Source: Diphasiastrum complanatum (lineage: Eukaryota; Streptophyta; Lycopodiopsida; Lycopodiales; Lycopodiaceae). Taken from it: a DNA stretch of 64,000 bases. Below, one piece after another: positions 45,401 to 55,211 of the stretch. The notes below the pieces were generated by a model. It had not been told where the DNA came from and ran no database searches. It saw nothing but the letters and a program-made list of their open reading frames with translations. Positions within the stretch are counted from its first letter, which is position 1, and each line of letters begins with the position of its first letter. Location: contig CM055096.1 of the NCBI GenBank assembly GCA_029204225.1, positions 74,807,521 through 74,871,520 on the forward strand, read 5' to 3'. The position numbers and the translations under genes were made by a program.

Positions 45401-45573
45401 TATTTATATGTATTCTTTGTTCATTTATAATTCATTCCCTTTCAAGCATTGCTACTACTTTCTCTCTCCTTGAGGGCGCCTAACCCTCTCCCTCTTCTTC
45501 TTCTTCCTCTTTTTCTTCTTCTTGTATATGGAGATTGAATGTTAGAAGGATCTTGGCACTTTGATTTCCTACA
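42474..45573 (+). mobile_element. Complete non-autonomous LTR retrotransposon, 3.1 kb
   Basis: The LTRs (42,474-42,926 and 45,120-45,573, about 453 bp) differ at about 18 positions plus small indels by eye. The 5' copy begins TATTAG, the 3' copy TGTTAG; both end CCTACA. A 5-bp target duplication TACTC flanks both ends. A primer site TGGTATCAGTGC lies at 42,927-42,938 and a polypurine tract AAGGAGGG at 45,112-45,119. A TATA-like TATTTATATG lies in each LTR. The leader (42,960-43,740) holds several degenerate units around AGGGCGCC and TGCTGATTTT...GTGAAGATCC. The only long frame is 43,768-44,931. There is no protease, RT, RNase H or integrase, so movement would need enzymes in trans. Confidence 0.9.
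43768..44931 (+). CDS. 387-aa protein of the non-autonomous element: gag-like start, unknown body
   Basis: The start ATG gives MARDLGTIRTCSGENMLDGT then NYSLWSCKLKFCIDV, close to the Copia gag N-terminal motif (LDGTNYSLW). FCKTSKSAWETLLKMYRIKD resembles the gag helix (S..AW..L...Y). From about residue 80 on I recognise nothing. There are Ser-rich stretches, two strongly hydrophobic segments (about 195-220, LLIIFSLCYIVSILLCIG; about 350-370, LVAGFLVTYFGWSMLVFTF) and a YDDGVVLPSVGEQ block. It is uninterrupted although the element's LTRs have diverged. It may be a chimaeric gag or a captured host sequence. Confidence 0.6.
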   Translation: MARDLGTIRTCSGENMLDGTNYSLWSCKLKFCIDVMIKNLLVTRSILYHLRFCKTSKSAWETLLKMYRIKDSSSCFLLSPSSSLKVEEQSHAKFDHFLSTSTSLQRNVGMVKHSSSLEPFVANDGCISEEPYEQASQDNVLEKAEIKHSLKPFCTNGGGEKIMSISTLVQSGVLLDFLGVQSGKLLVFFLKIVDTRFSHGLLIIFSLCYIVSILLCIGNGLRKVFGQQGPHLEHFGHESVGDFVAVGELATASCWLSESLQDSKASFYLEGNTHASPKSVPYADFHVLMLTSYDDGVVLPSVGEQIIDSKIREDVMVKEYHTLLYESCGKKTYGIMWEPFMDCKSIFRLVAGFLVTYFGWSMLVFTFRLDATALCILHLFYIGHDWG

Positions 45574-45578
45574 TACTC

Positions 45579-46229
45579 CACTAACTAACATTCATCATGA
45601 TTTTTATGAAAGGAAAGAGAGAGTAGAAATGAGAGAGAGAGAGGGAGAGAAAGAGGGAGGGAGAATTGAGATGGAGGTTAGCTCAAATGCTCAATGTCAT
45701 TACTTATGGAGAAATTTTAACTAGCATAAACAAAAAGCATGAAAAATGGGAATAATAAGCAATCCACAACAATGACATAAGCAAGAGTGATTAGCAAAAA
45801 TCTTGAGCTCCCAAAATGGTAGAGCTTATTGGCTAATATTCACAATGATCCTAACAAGCCCAAGTCCACTTTTTTTATTTTTCGCCTTGCGTGCTCCTTG
45901 GGTCATGGACTTATACGCGCATGAAGCCATGCCCTTGCAACACATTTATTGACTCACTTTTTTTATTCGCTCTATGTTGGGAATACCCCCAACAGGACCC
46001 ATGGCCTGAAGAAGTGTCGGTCCCTCAACATTCTGCCGGTTCAGTAAAGTGAGCGCTTGGCTCGCCGTTGGTTGATCAAGTACGTCGTTACGTCTTTCAT
46101 AAAGGTGATTCTGCCAATATTTCTCAGGTCTTTATTTGTGTGCAGGCAATTGTGGACGCCGATGATCCATTGTTGATCGATCCAAGCTTGAAAACGGCTC
46201 GTCCAAGGGTGGCCCAGAAGGTCGGCTCG
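45579..46229. other. Unannotated between elements
   Basis: Contains an AG-rich patch (about 45,605-45,670, GAGAGAGAGAGGGAGAGA-like) and otherwise no recognisable gene. Confidence 0.4.
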
Positions 46230-47565
46230 TTAATACACACGAGTGATTGGCAATTGATCCTCCACGTGATCTGAGGCCAATGCCTTATTAGGATCAAAAC
46301 AGATTGGTGGGAGAAAGTTATCCCACTTGGTCTCGATTCCCATCAGATATTCCAAGTCCCGGGCGTAAATTGCTTCCGCGTGGACTGTTGGATCTGGACA
46401 ATTGAAATACTCAGTGAAAAATTTGCTGAGAGCCCTTTGGGCGTCTACAACCGTTGTCCAGCCGTGCTTGAAGTTGATTTTTGGCCAATTGCAGTTGTTG
46501 AGCATGATTTTGTCCATTGGGGTGCCACACTCCGCCCATTTGGTTCGTCATAGACATGGCAAGAAATGGGCATTTACCCATAATTGTTGAGGACTTGTCA
46601 CATAAGCCCTGATGGCCGCAGGGTCACACTCAAAGAGCTGCTGATGCCACTCTGGTTGTGGTAAGAGGGCGGGGAGTGCTGCAGCTCATTTCCCTTGATA
46701 GTTTGCACTGAAAAGGATATCTGCCAACCGCCTCTTGAAGACTCGTGGAGATATTTGGATAAGAATTTGTTGATTTTTTCCTCCACGGACTTGGGACGTC
46801 TGAAACCCCGCCTGGCAGATATAGAGCGCGAGCCTCTTGATGAGGAGGCTTATTCTTCCCCGCGACTATGGCCGGGACCCGTGTCTTGGCCTTGGTCCTA
46901 CGTCTCCGCTCCCGTATCGAGAGGGCCAACAATCTCAAACCATGATTTAATCAGGGCATCAGAAGACAAGGGCCAAATCTGGGTGGTTGACGATATCTCG
47001 CGCTGGATCACCTCCTTGGTGCCAGAGTCGTCAGCAGGTGAGGAGGCCATGTTTGTAGTGATAGTTAAAGTTGGTAAAAAAAACGGTGAAAATGGTAAAA
47101 AGTAATGGGAACGCAAAAAATAACAAGAAAACAAGAACTGGATGGTAGTAACAGTGGTTCAGAGTGTAGATATGCAGATGATGGCTTGTATGAATTTTGG
47201 TTGCATTCGGAGAACTTGGAAATTTTGGTCGAAATTTGAACAGAGCTTCGCTAGGAAAGGTGACAAATGACTCGAATTTAGCCCTTATATAGCGGAATTT
47301 AGAGTGCGTACTAGATGAACTCCACTTTTCCTTGTTTAGTTTCACCCAAATTTTGGCATTGACCTTTTTCACAAAATTCTAAGACCTCAGAGAAGGAATT
47401 GAATGCTCGCACAACTTGCTCCCACGGTTGGATTTTCAAGTTTAGACCATATATACAGGCTAATTTCACTGCTCTGATTCCATTTATGCCCCTTGCGAAG
47501 GTTGGTTTGATAATCTTGATGCTCTGTGAGGGTTCTGAAGATTTTGCTCCTTGGAACCCTCGCAT
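46230..47565 (-). mobile_element. Unclassified mobile-element coding remnants
   Basis: On the minus strand a TATA-like sequence (TATATAAGGG, about 47,282-47,291) lies upstream of a frame that starts MASSPADDSGTKEVIQREIS at about 47,050. With frame breaks it continues through KINKFLSKYLHESSRGGWQI to about 46,230 (FFTEYFNCPDPTVHAEAIYA). Related sequence recurs at about 49,450-49,790, and the upstream block matches 11,790-11,990. Repetition points to a mobile element, but no transposase, gag or RT motif is recognisable. Confidence 0.4.
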
Positions 47566-49009
47566 ACACTAAAAAATGATGTTTTTTCTATCAATAACTC
47601 TTGCAAAGATTTTGGCAGAAGGCGACAAAGTTATAATGGGTGGTGGAAGAGGTGCGGTGACAGAGATGGTGGTGATTGGTGGAATAATGGTGGTGGAAAG
47701 AGCGGTAACAATGGGAGTGACAATGGAGGTGATCGGAACAATGATGGTAGAGATGAGTGTGGGACCAACAGGAGATGAAACAATTGGGATAGAGATAGAG
47801 AGGGGGGGTGAGGTGGAGATGGCAAGAGTGGCGACGCTGGAAGCGATGGAACTTGTGACGGCGATCGAGATAGGGAAAGTAGTTATAGGTTGGATAGGGC
47901 TATGCATAGGAGACACGATCTGAACAATGGGGGAAGAGCAGTTGGGGCTATGCACAGGGGTCACAATATGAAGTTTGGGGCTAGCATGCGCTGGACTAGT
48001 GCAGTTTGAATGGATGGCATAGGAGAGGAGGTGAAGGTAGGCGACTGTTGGCTAGCCAAGTGTTGCACGAGAGCATCCTACGAGGAGAGACTGGCAGATG
48101 GAGAGGATGGTGGGGGCGTTTTGACACCTAGATGCTCTAGATGTGTATAGGCGATGATGGTGATGAGACCATAGGTGATCCGTGAGGGGCGCTTGAAAGC
48201 AGCCTATAACTCTTTCACGAGAAACAAGGCCTAATCATATATGTCCGGTCCTCCCATCATGGTCGCCATGATGATGACCTACTTGGACACACAGAGGAGA
48301 CGATGGGAACTGAAAATCATGGTGGCGGATAGAAAATCTATTGCGTCACGGAGATTTGGAATCTTGAGCCATGAGATTAGGTACCCGTCATTGGTTTTGG
48401 TCCTAATGTTGTATTGGTCTGGATTGAAAAATACAGATATGTCCTATTGGTGGCTGGTAGATGATCGGAGTGCAGAAGCGTGAGAGTTATGGAAATTAGT
48501 TGTGGGTTGAGGGGGATTGCATGGTTCTGTTCGTTGTAGGTGATGGTAAAAGCGTAGGTGGCAAAAGTGGAAAATGCTTGCCGGACTAGGGCAAGGTCCT
48601 GAAAGAGGGGTACTTGCATGTTATGGAGGCCTGCAACAGTCAGGACTCCGAGGCAGCCATCGATACGAAGAGCAACAATCTCTTGCTCCATAAGTAGAGG
48701 TAGAATGGTGTATAGTGAAGGTGCGCATGTGGCACGAGCATCAGGTTGGCAGGTAGATCGGGGAGATGTCTCTCCCTCCTCTCGGCTAGGGGACGTGGAT
48801 GAGGTTGGGGAGGATGAAGAGGCGGATCCGGTCTACTGGGACTCGGATGGTGAGGTTGAGGTGTGTGAGGACGTAGACGAGCTGGAGGAATGGCTGGGTC
48901 TGGCTTCAAGTGGCTCGAACTCGTTGACCAGGTGGGGCAGTAGCATCCAAAAGACGATGTTTCGGTGCCATTGGTGGAAACTGGTACAGTGATGGATAGC
49001 TTCTGAGGG
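47566..49009. other. Low-complexity, coding-like minus-strand debris
   Basis: 47,630-47,830 is a degenerate GGTGGAR-rich tract that gives Ser/Pro/Ile-rich frames on the minus strand. Further minus-strand pieces (RDAIDFLSATMIFSSHRLLC, MMGGPDIYD, FKRPSRITYGLITIIAYTHL) look like decayed protein of an unclassified element. 48,760-48,930 is GAGG-rich and gives a Pro/His-rich frame. No gene is supported. Confidence 0.35.
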
Positions 49010-49257
49010 CGAGTAATGTACTGAGGGTAAGCTATGTACTGTGGGTGAGTAATAAATAGAGGGGACGAGTAAAAGACAGTTTGCGAGTAAAGTGGCACCA
49101 CGAGTAAATAACAGGGCGAATAATCACAAAGGGGACAAGTATAGGAGCTGAGCACAAGTAAAAGTCTCTAAAGGCGAGTAAATAGTTTGGCGCGAGTAAT
49201 GGGCACTGGTGAGTAATAGCACGAGTAATAGCACAAGTAATGAGCACGAGTAATCAA
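49010..49257. repeat. Array of about 15 short GAGTAA-containing units
   Basis: Units of 12-22 bp, most containing (C/G)GAGTAA or a one-base variant (ACAAGTAA, GGTGAGTAA, GCGAATAA), run across about 250 bp. The last four (CACGAGTAATAG type) are most alike. Spacing is irregular, so it is a degenerate minisatellite rather than a CRISPR-like array. Confidence 0.8.
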
Positions 49258-49790
49258 GTGGAAATGAGATAACTCGCCTATTGCCATTTTTGGACAATGG
49301 TCCAATCATTGATAAATCACCAATACTTACACTGTGCACAATCCATTTCCCGATTGATTGCTAGATTTACGAGATTTTCTAATCAGAATATCCCGTTGTT
49401 TACTAAAAATAACAATATTTTTTAAAAATCAGCCTCCTAACTTGTGAGTACAATCGAATCAACAGAAGTTGATCTTGGACCTACCCCGTTGCCATTGGCT
49501 TATTTGGATCGAATGTCAATGCTAGCAAACAATCATCTCATCAATAAGATATGGATGCGAGACAGGCCAAGTCTTTGGCGAACAATGCTGATTGTCTAAC
49601 TGTGGGATCTGGTGAGGACTGGTACTCTTGCGCAATACCATCTGAAAATCAATTGCTATTGTCCAGGTTTATGGCTGGTGTATGATCAGCCAGTTTGGCG
49701 TATTGATGGGGATCCAATCCAGAGAAACTCCACACTCAGCCCACTTATTACAAAAATGGATTGACCCGCAACTGTCTTGGACTTGCCACA
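49258..49790. other. Remnant related to 46.3-46.6 kb, no gene
   Basis: About 49,450-49,790 read on the minus strand resembles the 46,300-46,620 region (shared Trp/Glu-rich WAECG / LSVEFLW block, CCACACTC.GCCCA in DNA). It is heavily decayed. Confidence 0.35.
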
Positions 49791-50431
49791 TGTGAAGAAT
49801 TATGAATCATTAAGATCGAACTAGGTCACTTTAACCTTTGGTTATGAATGTCAACACATTAGCAACATTGACAATGTAGAAATCTAACATCAACTACACA
49901 TTAGTGATGTAAACTCAATAAGATCTTGATCAAGCATCAAATATATGATAAGATGAAGTTTTTGTCCATACAATAATAGTAAGGTACTATATTTCACACG
50001 TGTGGATCCAATACATAACATAAAATTGCATTCTACACACAAGATTGCATAATATCAACATTATAGTGCAAAAATGGATATATGAACCCAAAGAGAACTC
50101 ATGTATAAGCATGAGTGAGGTGAGAGCACGTGTGTACATCTATTTATAATAGATCCATGACTTCTTTTGAATTTGGTTTCCCTCCATAGAAACTTCTAGA
50201 TCAAAAACCCTACTAAAAATATGGACTAAATTCAATGAACCAAACATTCAAAATTGAATCTTCCAAACTCGACCTAACTTTCCCACACTTTTCAAAAGTG
50301 GTAATTCAAATGAACTTAGACTAAAATAACTTTCATAAAGTTTAACTCTAAGTCTAAATTGCATATTGGCCTAATATTGACAATTAACCAAAATATGACT
50401 AAATTAGTTGAAATTTCTCACACTCCCTCTT
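49791..50431 (-). repeat. Copia-type 3' LTR with polypurine tract (minus strand)
   Basis: On the minus strand: AAGAGGGAG (50,423-50,431) then TGTGAGAAATTTC starting at 50,422. The LTR ends ATTCTTCACA at 49,791, giving 632 bp. TATA box (TTATAAATAG) at about 50,141-50,150 on the minus strand. Extensive similarity to the plus-strand LTR at 6,336-6,914. No primer site follows, consistent with a 3' LTR. Confidence 0.8.
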
Positions 50432-52800
50432 CAACTAGTTTTGGCATAGTTTTAACTATATAACTTTGATTGTTCACTATCTCTTACATCAATTTTATAG
50501 ATTAAGATGAAACTAGAACATGAAAAACCAACTAGAATATAAATGAGATGATTCCTCTATGCTTACAACTCTGAAATCTCTGGAAAATAACATGAGCAAC
50601 CAAACAATAAATGTGAGTGATGACCACTTGCTTGCTTGTCTCCTCCATCTTTGTCCTTTCTTGATATGTCTCCACCATAAAACTCCATGATTGAGCCTCC
50701 ATCTCCATCTTGCCACAAGAAACCATCAAACCTTGGAAATCTATGAGTATGAGAGTAAAACAATGATGCTAGTCCAACTCCATGTGACTCCATATAACTA
50801 GTTGGTAGCACTAGTCCTTCTTCAAGATCCACTGACCATAGATTCACCAAAAATTGACAATCTCCAAGCATTGGCACCACATAGTTCAAACCTTGAGAAC
50901 TTAGGCATGAATGAATGATATAATGAACCTTCAATAGCTTCATTTCCATCAAAAAGACCAGCCACAAATGCTAGTACAACTCCAACATCAAAATGATGTA
51001 AAACAATGTAGCTAGTTTGACCATATCTTGACAATTTGCACACATTCACATGAAATTGCTCAAACATGAGATAGAACAAGTAAAGTAAACTTGAGCAACA
51101 CTTCCTTGCTATTTATTTGATCTTACTTGAGTTTGATGACTCCTGCAAAAATAGATCAAAAGATCTTTTCCATTTGGCTCTCCTTTGATGCTCTTGACTA
51201 GCTCCAAATTGCCACTTTCCTTTTTTTGTCGTTGAAGCCCTTTGAAACCAGCCTCTTGATTTTCCTCTTGAACATCAAAGATATGAATATTTTCAGACCT
51301 GAACCTCTGAAAGTACTCCCTCTCAAACATATGATCTAGATACAACAAGATCTCATCAATGCTTGATCTTGAATTTCCACAAAGGTTAGTGAAAACAATG
51401 CCACCATCATAAAGCAAAAGATAGATTTCAAACTTTCCATCCAACACGAAGTAGGGTAGGTGAAGATGAGTATCAAACCTAATAAATCCAGCCCTATTTA
51501 TTTCATAACAGACCTCAAAAAGCTCACAATGAGATCTCCCTTGCCTTGCAGAAATTGCCTCTCGATTTGCTCCATGTAGTCTTCTCCAGCCAACCTTCTG
51601 CCATCTCGATCATGAGTGATCAATTCATAATAACAGAATCCTTTGAGTTGATGAAGAGATGTGAGATCCATGCCTTGGATCTTCCCAAGAACCAATCTTC
51701 CATTGCCCTTTCTTTCACAAGGCTGCCTCTTAATGATTGCGTCATAAGAAGTAGAAACCTCAAAAACATTAGAAGGCATGAAAAAAATCATTAGTACCTT
51801 CAACATAAGGATGATTGAAGTACTCTCTTTTTTCAAACAAGAACTTCTATTCAATGATTTAGGTAGGGACACATATGATAATTATTCTTCCTCACTATCA
51901 TTCACAATGACATCATTCAAAGTACATCCTACTTTGAATACTTCACATACTTCTCTTCTTCTTGACTTGTGACTATCTCCCTCACCAAATCTCATGATAG
52001 AACCATTTGATTTACTCTCTTTATGAAGACATGTGACTCCACTTGTTGCATAAATGACTTTCTTGAAATCATAACAAAGAAATGTAGAAGAACCACCTCC
52101 TTCATGCATACACCTAGCAACATTTTTTTCCATATGATCAAAGAAATCATTAGCAACGACCTTTTTCAAGAAAGAACCTTCATCACCTCCATTGATGAAG
52201 TTAGCTCTTTTCTTACCTTTTGCATGCTTGCACTTGCCATGAAGAACCTTTGAAGAACCATCATTATCCTCATAGCTAGCCGAGTTAGCACAAAGATGAA
52301 CATCTCCAAGAAGCATATTAGATCTTGACCTAGATCTAGTATAAGGAAGCTTGTTAGACTTTGCATAAGATCCACCAATCTTATTGATGCTAAAAGATAA
52401 CTTTGGAAATTTGAGACCAATCTCCTTTTCCATTCCATTCTTTTTTTTAGCTAGAACAAAAGCATCAAGCTTGAAAAGTATACCTTGTCTATCACCCCTG
52501 GCAACCAAAATTTCTTCCTTTGTAATGAAACAATGTATCCTTTCTCTATCATTTGTCCAATACTTAGCAAATTCTTTGACGTGAAGGAATGTAAAGAACA
52601 CCTTCAAGTCTTGCTTTCATATTAGTAGAAAGAAAAATAGGAATTGAACCAATACCTTCAGTTACACACTTACCACCATTGGCCATGTGTATCACTTTCT
52701 TGGCTCCATCATAAGTGACCAAAGAAGCAAAGCACTTGTAGATTGTAGAGGAATAATTCCCCAAAGAAATAAAGGCTTTTCCCATCTTCCTTGCTAGCTT
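50432..52800 (-). mobile_element. Internal region of a minus-strand Copia-derived element lacking recognisable pol
   Basis: From right to left on the minus strand. 52,785-52,564 reads KVIHMANGGKCVTEGIGSIP and NMKARLEGVLYIPS, the Copia post-protease block. 52,607 onward reads EFAKYWTNDRERIHCFITKE and RQGILFKLDAF, the pre-integrase stretch. Then a long frame to 51,882 with no known domain (Lys/Ser-rich, SRSRSN, HGKCKHAKGKKRANF), then frames at 51,872-51,498, 51,447-51,109 and 51,079-50,563, none recognised. Integrase, RT and RNase H are absent although the polypurine tract and 3' LTR follow directly. It is a non-autonomous derivative like the 42.5-45.6 kb element. Its right end was cut by the LTR at about 52,805. 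Confidence 0.6.
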
Positions 52801-52804
52801 TTAG

Positions 52805-53796
52805 CCCTCAGCCCGACGAAGACATTCGCGAACTCGAAGATCTGGAGACATGAAGCACGAAAAGTTTTGCGAACACGAAAGTCAAAGAAGACGAAGACGA
52901 ACGGTTTGCGAACACGAAAGTCAAAGCAGACGAAGACAAACGGTTTGTGAACACGAAAGATTCACAAACGAGAATCTTTTGCGGTCCAGTACGAGAGAAG
53001 GCAAACGACCAAAACGAAGCCAACGACGAAAACAAAACCTTCTCCTGCCTGCACGCTCCAAAGAGTACCAGCAAGATCATGCAAGTACCCAGAAGTACAG
53101 ATATCTGATTTGATGGTATGACATCAGCATATACATTTTAGGTCGTGGCTAATCTGCCACTCTTGTAATTCCCTGATTAGTTGTAGATGCTTAATCACTC
53201 TAATCTCAGATCTACATAGAGCGACCATATCTACTGGATGATACTTGACATATAGACCAACAGAATACACATACAATGTAATGAAGTAGTCTGATGCTAG
53301 GAAGCAATCAAGATGAAATACAGACAACAAGTCCGTCTGTGTGCGAGACGAGCTCTGTGATCAAGATCCATAGAGATCCAACTGTCCGCTAGTAAAGTGA
53401 GACGATTACTCGTGAGAGAACCATGTTTCTCCCACGCCAATGCACTGCGTGGATTTGCATGCAATTCTTGAAGAAAATAGAGGAAGATCAATATAGATAA
53501 TTTCTCTTGTTGATTTCGAATGCAAATGCTTCTGCTATTAATTGTGTGTCTGAGTTTTCTTGTTCATTTTAATTTCACACCTTGGTTGAAACTATGTTGA
53601 ATGTTGCATTAATTTTATAAACGTAGATCAACAGAGCCTAACTACATTCTGGAGGATTGTAGGAGTGATTCAGCTGGCAGTGTCCAGTGATCACATCTGA
53701 ACTCCATCCGAATCGAAACAGAGGATCGTGGTTCCTTCGCGAAAGCTTCACGACTACAAAATCCAAATTGTGATACACGAATCTGATCCTCATCAG
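52805..53796 (+). repeat. Copia-type 5' LTR with U3 tandem repeat
   Basis: It ends just before the primer site at 53,797. Two to three copies of a roughly 39-bp unit (GAACACGAAAGTCAAAG.AGACGAAGAC...CGGTTTG) occur at about 52,858-52,975, in the expected U3 position. The left end interrupts the minus-strand Copia frame near 52,800. Ends are approximate. Confidence 0.55.
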
Positions 53797-54182
53797 TGGT
53801 ATCAGAGTAGGTCATTCTGTCATATTCTGACATAGCCAAGAAGCTAGCAGATCTAGGAGTCCAAGCATTCAAACAAACACCCATCAACAAGGAAACAGAC
53901 TCCAAGAAGTAGAGCAAGATCTGCACCCTACTTGATTTCACAGGATCTAACTTTCTAGCCTAGAAAGTTAAGATATCTTTGATACTCAAGGGTGAAGGAC
54001 TATTCCCCTGGGTGGATGGCACAGAAGAAACGACAACAGGCAAGGAGCTACATGAATGGAGGGAGAAAAACGACAAGGCAGTAGCCTTGCTATCATCTTC
54101 CATCGAAGATAGTCTCACACTTGACCTGGCTACACTCTCCAAAGCTAAGGAGATGTGGGATGCATTACTCACCAGATTTTAG
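53797..54182 (+). mobile_element. Copia primer site and gag N-terminal fragment
   Basis: TGGTATCAGAGT at 53,797-53,808. The frame near 53,979-54,182 reads MILKGEGLFPWVDGTEET, then LHEWREKNDKAVALLSSSIE and ATLSKAKEMWDALLTRF, a clear Copia gag. A stop at 54,180-54,182 and an abrupt change to a different LTR at about 54,200 end the fragment. Confidence 0.83.
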
Positions 54183-54199
54183 ACGAAATCAAGAAGTCA

Positions 54200-54677
54200 A
54201 ATCATGATGCTTGCAACCTACTATCCTTCACACATTTGGAAGCAAGATCAATCACAAAATTGACATTCTACACATTAGCAATCAAGATATCTTGAGAAAT
54301 ATGAAAGAGATGGACATAGGAATACAAGAGATGAATTCTCCACAAATAAAGAAACTTTCATGATTATTTCTCCATGCAGGTACATCTATTTATATCTTTC
54401 AAAATGGCATTTGGCAAATTTTTGTAAACTTGCCCTAAATGGTAACTTCTTGGTACTTCATCAAATAGCCTAGAAATTCTACTCTAGATGCAATGTATCA
54501 AATTTAGCCAATTAGAATGGGTCCAAATCCAATCTCAACCATTTATCTACTTGCCAAACATATTACAAACACTATTTAGACCTTTATTGAAAAATATGAA
54601 CTTATCTCTACGTTGAGATTTCATCTTGGCCTCAAAATTGCCAAATAAACAATCAAACTAGTTGACAAATTTTCACA
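54200..54677 (-). repeat. LTR fragment, minus strand, related to the 6.3-kb and 50-kb LTRs
   Basis: On the minus strand it starts TGTGAAAATTTGTCAAC at 54,677, similar to the TGTGAGAAATTTCAAC start at 50,422, and has the same TATA context (ATATAAATAGATGTAC, about 54,379-54,394 on the minus strand). The left end is approximate. Confidence 0.55.
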
Positions 54678-55190
54678 ATGCGCTTCGGCATAAGATTTCT
54701 TGTCCGCTATCATATTATGGATCATTTGTCCTAGGTGTGAATGGATGCCCATGATATTACTAGATTCAAGGGCAACACTCAACCTGCTCATTGATGTTGC
54801 AGCTCCTTGTTGGCCTTGAGGGCCGGCTGACTGAATCTGCTGAGTGTCTTCGTCTTCAAAAATATCTTCCTCATCAAATCCCTCTAGTACAGTGGCATCA
54901 AAAAACTTATGGGATTGTACACTAGCCAAAACCTTGAAAATGTCTGGAGCTTGATAGGTAGCTATTGAGGATGTTGACCTGTCTTGAGTTGTGGTATTTG
55001 TCAATTCCTGTAATGTATCCTTGAACTGATCAAATCCATGTCTGAGAGAATTGAGATTGAAAGGAGGAGGGCTATTAGGCATTACGAATGTCATTTCACT
55101 GTCGAGGGAGTTGGAGTAAGTGATCAGATCCATAAACATATGTGTGTCTGGAAAATAAGTAATTGAAAACAACAAAATTGCAAAAATCAA
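54678..55190 (-). CDS. Unknown ORF downstream of a gypsy integrase
   Basis: A minus-strand frame of about 170-189 codons starts at 55,190, 20 bp after the integrase stop codon region, and has no recognised domain. It has a hydrophobic start (MIFAILLFSITYFPDTHMFM), then an acidic, Ser/Gln-rich body (FDEEDIFEDEDTQQIQ). The last roughly 20 codons run into the neighbouring LTR and are not native. Athila/Tat-type elements can carry an extra ORF downstream of pol; this could be a remnant of one, but I see no envelope features. Confidence 0.4.
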
Positions 55191-55211
55191 ACAAAGATAA
55201 AAATCAGATCT

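Noticed and set aside
47569-47964. 131-codon Ser/Pro/Ile-rich minus-strand frame
   Set aside because: It is a low-complexity reading of a degenerate GGTGGA-like tract.
49010-49257. CRISPR-like repeat array
   Set aside because: Plant nuclear context, irregular unit lengths, no fixed repeat and spacer sizes, and no cas genes.
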